A stretch of 31,208 bases of DNA from an uncultured Opitutales bacterium (lineage in GTDB: Bacteria > Verrucomicrobiota > Verrucomicrobiia > Opitutales > Intestinicryptomonadaceae): NCBI GenBank assembly GCA_900546565.1, contig URDC01000018.1, positions 1 through 31,208 on the forward strand, given 5' to 3'. Below are positions 24,007 to 31,156 of this stretch, piece after piece; the first letter of the stretch is position 1, and every line of letters begins with the position of its first letter. The position numbers and the translations under genes were made by a program. The notes below the pieces were generated by a model, which was not told the DNA's origin, did no database searches, and saw nothing but the letters and a program-made list of their open reading frames with translations.

Positions 24007-24029
24007 TTGACAAGCAAAAAAACTGCTTG
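24007..24029 (+). promoter_or_regulatory. promoter/operator candidate for lrgAB
   Basis: A consensus -35 box TTGACA (24007-24012) overlaps the perfect inverted repeat CAAGCA (24011-24016) / TGCTTG (24024-24029), which has a 7-base A-rich spacer. It lies in the 90-bp divergent region between gatC and lrgA. The position suits an operator for a regulator of lrgAB, but no regulator gene is next to it and the -10 box is not clear. Confidence 0.45.
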
Positions 24030-24065
24030 ATTTTCGCGCCGAAGCGGACACACTCACATACTTTT

Positions 24066-24476
24066 ATGAAGGACAAATTTCGACAGTTCGCAGCGTTCGT
24101 TTCGGGGCTTGCGGTGATATTAGGGCTTTTCTACGCGTGCAGTTTCGCCTGCGCGGAATTGGGCGTAAAATTCCCCGCGTCGCTGACTGCAATGATTGCG
24201 CTTTTCGGACTGCTTTCGCTCAAAATACTCCCGCTTTGGACGGTAGAAAAGACGTGCGAATTTCTGATGCGCTATATGGTGTTTTTCTTCCTGCCGCTGC
24301 TGGTTATGCTGCCGATAATCTACGGCGCATTCCGCGACAGGGTTTGGAGCATTCTGGCGGCACTTGCGATAAGCGCGTTTTTGACAATGGGCGCGACCGC
24401 CGCGGCTGTCGAATGCGTCCATAAAATAAGGCTCGCCGCGCAAAAACGCGCGGGAAAATCGGAGGAGTTACAATGA
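24066..24476 (+). CDS. lrgA: CidA/LrgA-family membrane protein
   Basis: A small holin-like membrane protein; in other bacteria the LrgAB/CidAB pair affects murein hydrolase activity, cell death and, in some species, pyruvate or glycolate transport. The 136-residue product has four hydrophobic segments. It also shows the family course GLAVILGLFYACSFACAELG, then FPASLTAMIALFGLL and LMRYMVFFFLPLLVMLPIIY. Start ATG 24066 gives the normal family length; the frame is open further upstream but that part is not hydrophobic and overlaps the gatC promoter. It overlaps lrgB by four bases (ATGA). lrgA versus cidA naming is arbitrary here. Confidence 0.88.
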   Translation: MKDKFRQFAAFVSGLAVILGLFYACSFACAELGVKFPASLTAMIALFGLLSLKILPLWTVEKTCEFLMRYMVFFFLPLLVMLPIIYGAFRDRVWSILAALAISAFLTMGATAAAVECVHKIRLAAQKRAGKSEELQ

Positions 24477-25195
24477 GCGGATTTTTCAACGAAATCGCAG
24501 ATGTTTTGAACCCCGAACGAGTTTTGTGGATTGCCGCCACATTCGCCGTCTACGCGCTTTCGGTGCGCCTTAACAACTACCTTTACAAAAAAATCCGACT
24601 GTCGAAAATTTCGAGCCTCTACATAGCCTCGGCGGCCATGATCGCCCTCATTGCGGCTTTCGGCGGCGACTACGAAAAATACGAGGCCGATTGCGGCGAA
24701 CTTATCGCCTACATGATTTATCCCGCCACCGTCGCCCTCGCCCTGCCCCTTTACAGATACCGCAAGGCTATTCTGAGCAACCTGCCCGAGGTTGCGACGG
24801 CAGTCGCGGTGTCGAGCGCAGTCAGCGTAGGCTCAATCTACACGTTCTCGAAACTGTGGGGCTTCGACGAGATTCTTTCAAACTCGCTCCTGTCCAAATG
24901 CATCACAACGCCCGTCGCCGTCGAAATAACGAAAATGCTCGGAGCGTTGGAGGGCGTCGCCGTCTGTGCCGTCTGTATAACGGGCATATGCGGCGCGTTC
25001 GCGGGGCACTTTTTTCTGGACAAGCTCGGATTCAAAAACGACTTCACAATAGGGCTTTCAATCGGGGCTACAAGCCACGTAATAGGGACTGCAAAGTGCC
25101 TCGAAAAAAGCCCCGCACAGGCGGCGGCGGGCGCATTGGTGCTGATTCTATGCGCCCTCTGGACGGCGGTTTTCGTGTCGATTTTCTTCGCATGA
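24473..25195 (+). CDS. lrgB: LrgB/CidB-family membrane protein
   Basis: The partner membrane protein of LrgA, 240 residues with about seven hydrophobic helices. Strong family motifs are LLSKCITTPVAVEITKMLG (usual form PKSVTTPIAMELSK), VCITGICGAFAGHFFL, and GLSIGATSHVIGTAKCLEKSPAQAAAGALVLIL (position about 196-228, with the conserved GT-SH-GTA pattern). The start codon overlaps the lrgA stop as ATGA, so the two are translationally coupled. The protein may be a carboxylate carrier or a murein hydrolase modulator; the sequence does not tell which. It lies upstream of rpmH, where many bacteria have dnaA instead. Confidence 0.92.
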   Translation: MSGFFNEIADVLNPERVLWIAATFAVYALSVRLNNYLYKKIRLSKISSLYIASAAMIALIAAFGGDYEKYEADCGELIAYMIYPATVALALPLYRYRKAILSNLPEVATAVAVSSAVSVGSIYTFSKLWGFDEILSNSLLSKCITTPVAVEITKMLGALEGVAVCAVCITGICGAFAGHFFLDKLGFKNDFTIGLSIGATSHVIGTAKCLEKSPAQAAAGALVLILCALWTAVFVSIFFA

Positions 25196-25230
25196 CAAGC
25201 GGCAAGGAAAGAAAGCCCGAAAAAAAGTGT

Positions 25231-25258
25231 TTGACAAGACACAGAAAATCGCTTCAAT
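25231..25258 (+). promoter_or_regulatory. promoter candidate for rpmH-rnpA
   Basis: A consensus -35 box TTGACA (25231-25236) is followed after 16 bases by TTCAAT (25253-25258), a four-of-six match to the -10 box. It lies about 60 bases before the rpmH start, leaving a leader that contains the DnaA box at 25279-25287. Confidence 0.5.
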
Positions 25259-25278
25259 GCCTAAACTTTATTAACAAT

Positions 25279-25287
25279 TTATCCACA
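25279..25287 (+). promoter_or_regulatory. perfect DnaA box upstream of rpmH
   Basis: TTATCCACA matches the strongest E. coli DnaA box exactly. It is in AT-rich sequence 34 bases before rpmH, a gene that commonly borders the replication origin. Only this one perfect box is visible in the gap, so it may be a DnaA regulatory site rather than an origin. Confidence 0.5.
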
Positions 25288-25320
25288 CACTTCACAAGTT
25301 ATAGATAGAGAGAAACCACA

Positions 25321-25458
25321 ATGAATCCTACATACAGCCCTTCAAAACTTAAACGCGCACGCCGCTGCGGCTGGCGCGCAAGAATGAAAACCCCGAGCGG
25401 CCGCTCGGTCGTAAACGCGCGCAGACAAAAAGGTCGCAAGCGTTTGGTAACGAAATAA
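25321..25458 (+). CDS. rpmH: 50S ribosomal protein L34
   Basis: The smallest protein of the large ribosomal subunit. The 45-residue product reads MNPTYSPSKLKRARRCGW and continues RARMKTPSGRSVVNARRQ, ending RKRLVTK. It matches L34 in length and in the conserved pattern of PS-LKR--R-GFRARM-T--GR-V---RR-KGR--L. The opening MNPTYSPS replaces the usual MKRTFQPS. rnpA follows 15 bases later, the classic arrangement. Confidence 0.96.
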   Translation: MNPTYSPSKLKRARRCGWRARMKTPSGRSVVNARRQKGRKRLVTK

Positions 25459-25473
25459 GGTTTCTCCCCGCCG

Positions 25474-25851
25474 ATGCGCTTCGACAAAAACAGTAGAGTG
25501 CGCCTTGCGAGGGATTTTGAGTTTTTAAAAAAGAATGCTACGAAGGCCGATTGTTCCGCCTTCGTATTTTATTTGTATCCGAACACTCAAAAAAAATCGC
25601 GGCTGGCGGTCATTACGAGCAAACGCGTGGGCATGGCGGTCGAGCGCAACCTCGCGCGGCGGCGTTTCAGGGCGATTTTTAGAAGCGTTGCTCCCGAACT
25701 TGAAAAGAATGTCGACATTCTCGTCTTCGTGCGCAGGGGCTACGCAAAATTCGAATTCGCCGACCTGCGCGAAAAATTCGAACGCGCAGCCAAAACCCTT
25801 TTGCAAAAATTTGTAAATGCGCCCAGAGAATCAGGCAACACCGCCGAATAA
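25474..25851 (+). CDS. rnpA: ribonuclease P protein component
   Basis: The protein subunit that helps the RNase P RNA trim the 5' ends of tRNA precursors. The 125-residue product starts with LARDFEFLKK (usual L-xx-eF--v), has the central strand SRLAVITSKRVGMAVERNLARRRFRAIFR (about 42-70) with the RNR-type basic helix as the family signature, and VDILVFVRRGY after it. It is 15 bases behind rpmH. Its last 35 bases overlap the start of yidD in another frame. The gene for the RNA component (rnpB) is not in the window. Confidence 0.95.
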   Translation: MRFDKNSRVRLARDFEFLKKNATKADCSAFVFYLYPNTQKKSRLAVITSKRVGMAVERNLARRRFRAIFRSVAPELEKNVDILVFVRRGYAKFEFADLREKFERAAKTLLQKFVNAPRESGNTAE

Positions 25852-26392
25852 CGGACGGCGCACGCGCGCGAAAAACGCCGATGTTGGCGCGGGAACCGCC
25901 GCAGATGGTATAGACGCCCACAAAAAGCTCGAAACAAATTCCGATTCACACATAAACCCCGACGCGGACATAAATGTAAACACCCGCGCGAAATCGGGCA
26001 TCCACACAGCTGCCTTTTCGGAGACACCTCCAAACGCGCCCGCAAAAACGGATGCAGTCCACCCCATTCCCGACGATTTCAAAAAAATTTCGACAGCCGC
26101 GCGGGCGGCTATCGCGCTGATACGCATTTACAAGATTGCCATTTCTCCCGCGCTTCATCTACTGGGCGGAGGGTGTAGGTTTTTCCCGACGTGTTCTGAA
26201 TACACCATACTTTGCATTGTCCACCACGGCATTTTAAAGGGCGTGCTTCTGGGCGCGTGTCGGATTCTGCGCTGCAATCCGTTTTGCCGCGGCGGACTCG
26301 ATTACCCGCCGAAAAATTTTTCGCTAAAAAAACTGTTTTCGCAAAACAGTGTTGACGAGTTCGGCGATTTCGACAAAAATCCGCGAATTTAA
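25817..26392 (+). CDS. yidD: YidD membrane protein insertion efficiency factor with long N-terminal extension
   Basis: A small amphipathic protein at the inner membrane that helps YidC-mediated insertion. The YidD domain is at residues 98-166: IRIYKIAISPALHLLGGGCRFFPTCSEYT, with its conserved cysteines and PTCSEY core (written here as one motif of positions 103-130), then LRCNPFCRGGLDYPP. Usual YidD proteins are about 70-90 residues, but this one has 191. About 95 residues rich in Asn, Asp, Thr and Ala precede the domain and a 25-residue tail follows. ATG 25817 is the only Met in the frame and overlaps rnpA by 35 bases without a visible ribosome binding site. A non-ATG start further downstream is therefore possible. 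yidC follows after 34 bases. Confidence 0.88.
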   Translation: MRPENQATPPNNGRRTRAKNADVGAGTAADGIDAHKKLETNSDSHINPDADINVNTRAKSGIHTAAFSETPPNAPAKTDAVHPIPDDFKKISTAARAAIALIRIYKIAISPALHLLGGGCRFFPTCSEYTILCIVHHGILKGVLLGACRILRCNPFCRGGLDYPPKNFSLKKLFSQNSVDEFGDFDKNPRI

Positions 26393-26426
26393 AAATGTCA
26401 TTTAACGGAATTTTCCCTGCTTAATT

Positions 26427-28418
26427 ATGGACAAGAAAAACACGATTATCGGAATTTTACTGCTGCTTGCGTCGTTCTATTTTATGTACGACTATTCGGC
26501 CAAGGAAGCCCAGGCCGCAAAACAGCGTCAAGCACAGGCGGCACACGCCCAAACTTCGGGCGAAAGGCAAAAGCAGCCGAAGGTTTCGCCAACAGCCGCC
26601 ATGCTTTCGAAAGTTTCCGACGCCGAAAAGTCCCTCAAAGAGCAGACCCAAACCCTGCAAAACAAATTCATCAAAGTCCGCTTTACGAACTTAGGCGGCG
26701 CAATCAAAGATGTTGCGCTTCTTAAATACAACGCAACAGACGACAGCAACGCCCCTTACGTTTTTAACAGCGTCAAAGACTCGCTGCCTGCCATGACAAT
26801 GGCATTTGCCGACGCCAAGAGCTTCCTGCCCGCCCCCATCTCGGGCGCATTCACACTCGTAAAACGAACCGATACCGAGGCTGAATACCGCCTCGACGTT
26901 CCGCAAAAATTTTCGATTACGCGCACATATCTAATCGTAAACGAAAATACCGACAATTTCCAGCCATACACGGTGCTTACAAAAACCTCCGTCAAAAACC
27001 TTTCCGACGCACCGCTCGACCTGCGTGAAGTCTCGTTCTATCTGGGCGCGGTGCCCCCGACGGAAAGCGACGTCTACGGCAGCAATCTCGCTTTCGTCCT
27101 CTACGACACAGACAACAAAACGAAATTCGCGCGCTCTTCGGAATTTTTGGCAAGCAGCGGATTTCTCGGTTTCGGCGCGAGCGCGGCAAAGGACTTCGAC
27201 GCCCTGAAATATCCGACAAAGTGGGCGGCGGTCAAAAACCAGTTCTTCGCGGCGGTATTTACGCCCTATAAGGCGGAGAGCTGCGGCGCGGTTGCAATTC
27301 CCCTTCAACTCGACGCAAAAGCCGACAACAAGTATATGAAAAACGCAATCGGCGGCTTCGTGAACTTTGCAGTTCCCCAAATTGCCCCGAACGCCGAATG
27401 GACTATCGAAGGCGCGTATTACGTCGGGCCGAAGGAGCTTGACAGGCTCTATTCAATCGGCGGCGGTCAGGAAGAGATAATGAACTACGGCTGGTTCGGC
27501 TTCGTCAGCCGCCCGCTCTCGCGCCTGCTAAACTGGATTTATTCATGCGTGAGTGTGGTCTCGCCCGATTGGGGATGGGGATGGTCGATCATCATCTTGA
27601 CACTTCTTGTGCGCGGCGTGCTCTGGCCGCTTACGTCGATTCAAATAAAGTCGTCGCAGAGAATGGCAAAAATGCAGGAGCCGATTAAGGAAATTCGCGA
27701 AAAATACAAGGACGACCCCAAGAAAATCCAGCAGGAAACAATGAAGATTTACTCCGAATACGGGATAAATCCCCTCGCGGGCTGCCTGCCGATTCTTATC
27801 CAGATTCCGATTTTCATCGGACTTTACTATATGTTGCAAACCTCGTGCGAAATCCGCTTCGCCCACTTCCTCTGGATTAAGGACTTGTCCCTGCCCGACA
27901 CGCTTTCATTCCTGCCCTACATCACAATTCCCCTGCTCGACTACCAACTGCCGATTCACATTCTGCCGCTTTTAAACGCGCTTGTCACGGTGATTCAAAT
28001 GCATATGACACCCACGCCGTCGGCAGACAAAACGCAGGCGGCTATGTTCAAGCTGATGCCCGTGATTATGCTGTTTTTCTTCTATATGTTCCCGTCGGGC
28101 TTGGTGCTATACTGGCTGGTGCAGAGTTTGCTGGGCATTGTTCAGGCGATAATTATCCGCCGCGGCAAAGACAAAGTGGTTTTGAAAAAGCGCACAAAAC
28201 CCGGCTTTATGCAGCGCATGCAGGAGGCAATGGAACAGGCGCAAGCCCAACAACAAAGCCACCCCGACTTCGACAAACTCCCGCTTAAAGAGCGTCTGCG
28301 CATCGCCCGCGAAGACGCAATCAAAGCGCGGAAAGCCCGTCAAAAAGCGATGCTCGGCGGAGAGCCCGAACGCAAGAAAAATCCCGGCGGACGCTCCACA
28401 AAGCCCAAACGCAAATAG
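26427..28418 (+). CDS. yidC: membrane protein insertase YidC
   Basis: Inserts and folds inner-membrane proteins, alone or with SecYEG. The 663-residue product has the Gram-negative layout: an N-terminal membrane anchor (about 5-22), a Gln/Ala-rich linker, a large periplasmic beta domain (about 70-350) and then the 60K/OxaA core. The core begins near GWFGFVSRPLSRLLNWIY and includes ILTLLVRGVLWPLT, where Arg396 is the conserved cavity arginine, and the cytoplasmic hairpin MAKMQEPIKEIREKYKDDP. It also has LAGCLPILIQIPIFIGLYYM and MFPSGLVLYWLVQSLLGIVQ. The tail (about 590-663) is long, basic and Gln-rich, suited to ribosome binding. It is longer than E. coli YidC (548). Confidence 0.98.
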   Translation: MDKKNTIIGILLLLASFYFMYDYSAKEAQAAKQRQAQAAHAQTSGERQKQPKVSPTAAMLSKVSDAEKSLKEQTQTLQNKFIKVRFTNLGGAIKDVALLKYNATDDSNAPYVFNSVKDSLPAMTMAFADAKSFLPAPISGAFTLVKRTDTEAEYRLDVPQKFSITRTYLIVNENTDNFQPYTVLTKTSVKNLSDAPLDLREVSFYLGAVPPTESDVYGSNLAFVLYDTDNKTKFARSSEFLASSGFLGFGASAAKDFDALKYPTKWAAVKNQFFAAVFTPYKAESCGAVAIPLQLDAKADNKYMKNAIGGFVNFAVPQIAPNAEWTIEGAYYVGPKELDRLYSIGGGQEEIMNYGWFGFVSRPLSRLLNWIYSCVSVVSPDWGWGWSIIILTLLVRGVLWPLTSIQIKSSQRMAKMQEPIKEIREKYKDDPKKIQQETMKIYSEYGINPLAGCLPILIQIPIFIGLYYMLQTSCEIRFAHFLWIKDLSLPDTLSFLPYITIPLLDYQLPIHILPLLNALVTVIQMHMTPTPSADKTQAAMFKLMPVIMLFFFYMFPSGLVLYWLVQSLLGIVQAIIIRRGKDKVVLKKRTKPGFMQRMQEAMEQAQAQQQSHPDFDKLPLKERLRIAREDAIKARKARQKAMLGGEPERKKNPGGRSTKPKRK

Positions 28419-28737
28419 AGGCAACTAACATCACCGAACGCCGCTTCCGCCGCGGGATTTTGCAAAGTCGTTCAGAAGTCTCCCTCGGGCTGGGGATGGA
28501 TTGCCTCCACCGCAAAGCCCCATCCCGCCGCCTCGGAGCTGCCTTGGACTTGCCCCCCGAAAAACGTGGCTTGCGCGAAACCCGAAGTATTCAGGCGAGT
28601 TTGAAGAAGTTCAAGCGCATTCCGAAGCGTTCAAAAATGTAATTTTTTATTTTTTCGGACTTGGTAATTATTGACAAACAAAAGTAAATTCATCACTATT
28701 TCGGGCAATATTCTTAAAACAATAGGAGATTCAAAAA
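28419..28737 (+). other. 319-bp intergenic region between yidC and yebC
   Basis: No convincing gene. The first 200 bases are GC-rich and contain a 7-bp inverted repeat GGGATGG (28493-28499) / CCATCCC (28520-28526). A 60-codon frame from a TTG (28460-28642) has no recognisable content. The last 90 bases turn AT-rich and hold the yebC promoter candidate and ribosome binding site. There is no clear terminator after yidC. Confidence 0.5.
28671..28729 (+). promoter_or_regulatory. yebC promoter candidate and ribosome binding site
   Basis: A consensus -35 box TTGACA is at 28671-28676; the -10 region about 17-18 bases on (around ACTATT, 28695-28700) is weak. A strong Shine-Dalgarno sequence TAGGAGA (28723-28729) lies 8 bases before the yebC ATG. 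Confidence 0.5.
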
Positions 28738-29478
28738 ATGTCAGGACACAGTAAATGGGCAACAACTAAACGACACAAGGCCGCAATCGACGCCAAAAGA
28801 GGCAAGATTTTCAGCGCAATAAGCAAAGACTTGACCCTCGCGGCAAAGGACGGCGGCGGAGACCCTGCTACAAACGCGCGGCTTAGAATGCTTATCCAAA
28901 AGGCAAAGGCCGCCAATATGCCCGCAGACAACGTCGACAGGGCAATCAAAAAAGGCACGGGCGAAATTCCCGGCGTAATTTACGAGCAACTCCTCTACGA
29001 AGGCTACGGTCCGGGCGGTATCGGCATCATCGTCGAAGTGACGACCGACAACAAAAACCGCGCCGCAAGCGACGTTCGCAGCACGTTCACCAAAAACGGC
29101 GGCAACCTCGCAACCCCGGGAGCCTTGCAGTTCAACTTCACAAAACAAGGACAGTTCATCATCAGCGCGGATAAAACGAGCGAAGACGCCCTTATGGACA
29201 TTGTTCTCGACGCGGGCGCGGAAGACATCATCAACAACGGCGACCACTTTGAAATTCTCTGCCCGATTTCGGCGTTTATGAACGTAAGCACGGCTCTCGA
29301 AAATGCGAATATTACGCCCGATGAAGCCGAGCTCGCGTGGATTCCGAACTCAGAGACCGACATCACCGATCCAGAACTCGCCAAGAAAATCGTCAAGCTC
29401 ACCGACGCGCTTGAAGACCTCGACGACGTTCAGAACGTCTACTCGAACGAAAACATCGACGACGGGCTTCTCGACTAA
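28738..29478 (+). CDS. yebC: YebC/PmpR-family protein
   Basis: A conserved protein of about 246 residues, normal for the family. YebC-type proteins have been described as transcription regulators and more recently as translation factors that help with proline-rich stretches. The hallmark opening is MSGHSKWATTKRHKAAIDAK, with KIFSAISKDLTLAAKDGGGDP next. Further motifs are NARLRMLIQKAKAANMPADN, DRAIKKGTGE, YEGYGPGGIGIIVEVTTDNKNRAASDVR and FTKNGGNLATPGALQFNF, and the acidic end DLDDVQNVYSNENID. One usual difference: the second word is WATTK rather than WANIK. It has its own strong ribosome binding site and is followed by an intrinsic terminator, so it is probably a single-gene unit. Confidence 0.97.
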   Translation: MSGHSKWATTKRHKAAIDAKRGKIFSAISKDLTLAAKDGGGDPATNARLRMLIQKAKAANMPADNVDRAIKKGTGEIPGVIYEQLLYEGYGPGGIGIIVEVTTDNKNRAASDVRSTFTKNGGNLATPGALQFNFTKQGQFIISADKTSEDALMDIVLDAGAEDIINNGDHFEILCPISAFMNVSTALENANITPDEAELAWIPNSETDITDPELAKKIVKLTDALEDLDDVQNVYSNENIDDGLLD

Positions 29479-29515
29479 TATTCGGGCGGTATTCGGACGA
29501 CGCTTTAATTTTACG

Positions 29516-29557
29516 CGCGGGATAATTCTGTTTTATCCCGCGTTTTGCCTTTTTTTT
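29516..29557 (+). terminator. strong intrinsic terminator after yebC
   Basis: CGCGGGATAA (29516-29525) and TTATCCCGCG (29533-29542) form a perfect 10-bp stem with a 7-base loop. TTTT follows at once, and after GCC there is a run of eight T residues. It starts 37 bases after the yebC stop. Confidence 0.93.
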
Positions 29558-29642
29558 AACCGCAAAAGCGGCTCACAACACGGCACACTTCGACTGCCGC
29601 GTAAAAAACCGCCGCAAAAAAAAACGACAAACTGGAAAACTC

Positions 29643-29665
29643 GGAGTCGGTAATGACTCCTTTTT
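29643..29665 (+). terminator. terminator-like hairpin in the leuC leader (possible attenuator)
   Basis: GGAGTC (29643-29648) and GACTCC (29655-29660) form a perfect 6-bp stem with a 6-base loop, followed by TTTTT (29661-29665). The ribosome binding site AGAAGGA (29666-29672) and the leuC ATG (29678) come immediately after it. A terminator in this place would cut off leuC unless it is regulated. No leader peptide rich in leucine codons is visible upstream. Confidence 0.6.
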
Positions 29666-29677
29666 AGAAGGAAAAAT

Positions 29678-31072
29678 ATGAAACAAACCCTATTCGAAAA
29701 AGTCTGGCAAAAACACACCGTCCGCGAACTTCCCGACGGTTCGACACAGCTTCTTGTGGGCACACACCTACTGCACGAAGTCACAAGCCCGCAGGCATTC
29801 GGAATGCTGCGCACACTAAAACTCAAAGTGAAGTATCCGCAGCGCACGTTTGCGACGGTAGACCACATCATTCCCACCGACAATCGCACTGAGCCCTTCA
29901 AGGACGCGACTGCCTATGAAATGCTCACCGAGCTGCGCCGCAACTGCAAGGACAACGGCATCACTTTCTTCGACGTCAACACGGGCTCGCAGGGCGTCAT
30001 CCACATTGTCGCGCCTGAACAGGGTTTGATTCACCCCGGAATGACCGTTGCCTGCGGCGACTCGCATACGGCAACACACGGCGCGTTCGGCGCAATCGCT
30101 TTCGGTATCGGCACAAGCCAAGTCCGCAATGTTCTGGCAACGCAGACGCTTTCGTTTAAAAAGCTCAAAGTCCGCCGCATCAACGTAAACGGCTCGCTGC
30201 GCAAGGGCGTGTATCCGAAGGACGTCGCCCTCCACATTATCCGCAAGCTTGGCGTCAACGGCGGCATCGGCTACGCCTACGAATTCGGCGGAAAGGTCTT
30301 CGACGACATGTCGATGGAAGGTCGTATGACCGTCTGCAATATGGCAATCGAAGGCGGCGCGCGCATCGGCTACATCAACCCCGACGAAAAAACTTTCGAA
30401 TACCTGCGCGGACGCCCCTACGCCCCCAAGGGCGCAGATTTCGATAAAGCTGTCGAATACTGGAAGACTATCGCCTCCGACGAAGGCTGCGCCTACGACG
30501 ACGTTGTGAACTTCAACGGCGAAGACATCGAACAAACCGTAACTTGGGGCGTCAACCCCTCGCAGGCGATTTTCGTCGGCGAAAAAATTCCCGACCCCGA
30601 AACGATTGCCGACGAAACCCAGCGCAAAGACGCCGCCGACGCCCTCGCCTATATGGGCCTTGAACCCGACACCCCGATTGAGGGAACTAAAATCGACGTC
30701 GCCTTTATCGGCTCGTGCACAAACGGACGCCTCTCGGACTTCGAAGAGGCTGCGCAATACCTCAAAGGCAAACACGTTGCCGCAGGCGTCAAGGCTTTGG
30801 CAGTGCCAGGCTCGCAGATTGTCGACAAACTCGCGCGAGAAAAAGGGTTGGACAAGATTTTTGTCGAAGCGGGTTTCGAGTGGCGTAAGGCTGGCTGCTC
30901 GATGTGCCTTGCAATGAACCCCGACAAGCTCGTAGGACGCCAGTTGTGCGCCTCGACATCGAACCGCAACTTCAAAGGACGTCAGGGCAGCCCGACAGGC
31001 AGAACGGTTCTGATGAGCCCAGTAATGGTAGCGGCTGCGGCTGTTGCGGGTCACATCACCCGCCCCTGCTAA
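29678..31072 (+). CDS. leuC: 3-isopropylmalate dehydratase large subunit
   Basis: Second step specific to leucine synthesis: isomerises 2-isopropylmalate to 3-isopropylmalate together with LeuD. The 464-residue product matches the aconitase family. It has TLFEKVWQKHTV at the start, DHIIPTDNR (62-70), QGVIHIVAPEQGLIHPGMT (given as positions 105-123) and ACGDSHTATHGAFGAIAFGIGTS (125-147). The 4Fe-4S cluster cysteines are Cys347 in GSCTNGR and Cys407/Cys410 in GCSMC, the same numbers as in E. coli LeuC. SNRNFKGRQG (428-437) is also present. The ribosome binding site AGAAGGA is clear. No leuD follows inside the window; a terminator comes 50 bases after the stop. Confidence 0.98.
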   Translation: MKQTLFEKVWQKHTVRELPDGSTQLLVGTHLLHEVTSPQAFGMLRTLKLKVKYPQRTFATVDHIIPTDNRTEPFKDATAYEMLTELRRNCKDNGITFFDVNTGSQGVIHIVAPEQGLIHPGMTVACGDSHTATHGAFGAIAFGIGTSQVRNVLATQTLSFKKLKVRRINVNGSLRKGVYPKDVALHIIRKLGVNGGIGYAYEFGGKVFDDMSMEGRMTVCNMAIEGGARIGYINPDEKTFEYLRGRPYAPKGADFDKAVEYWKTIASDEGCAYDDVVNFNGEDIEQTVTWGVNPSQAIFVGEKIPDPETIADETQRKDAADALAYMGLEPDTPIEGTKIDVAFIGSCTNGRLSDFEEAAQYLKGKHVAAGVKALAVPGSQIVDKLAREKGLDKIFVEAGFEWRKAGCSMCLAMNPDKLVGRQLCASTSNRNFKGRQGSPTGRTVLMSPVMVAAAAVAGHITRPC

Positions 31073-31122
31073 AACAGGCGAGGGCGTGCGACTTCGTTGC
31101 GAATTGCATTCTAATAATGGAG

Positions 31123-31156
31123 AAAACGGGTTTCTATGAAACCCGTTTTTTGTTTT
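31123..31156 (+). terminator. intrinsic terminator after leuC
   Basis: AAAACGGGTTT (31123-31133) and AAACCCGTTTT (31139-31149) pair over 11 bp around a 5-base loop, and the T-rich stretch continues as TTTG then TTTTT. The GC core ACGGGT/ACCCGT makes this a credible terminator. The remaining 52 bases to the window end show no feature. Confidence 0.88.

Noticed and set aside
28460..28642. 60-codon frame between yidC and yebC
   Set aside because: It starts with TTG, has no ribosome binding site and no resemblance to a known small protein.
29816..31054. 412-codon open frame opposite leuC
   Set aside because: leuC is certain in this stretch from its motifs and cluster cysteines; the opposite frame is a shadow without any family sign.
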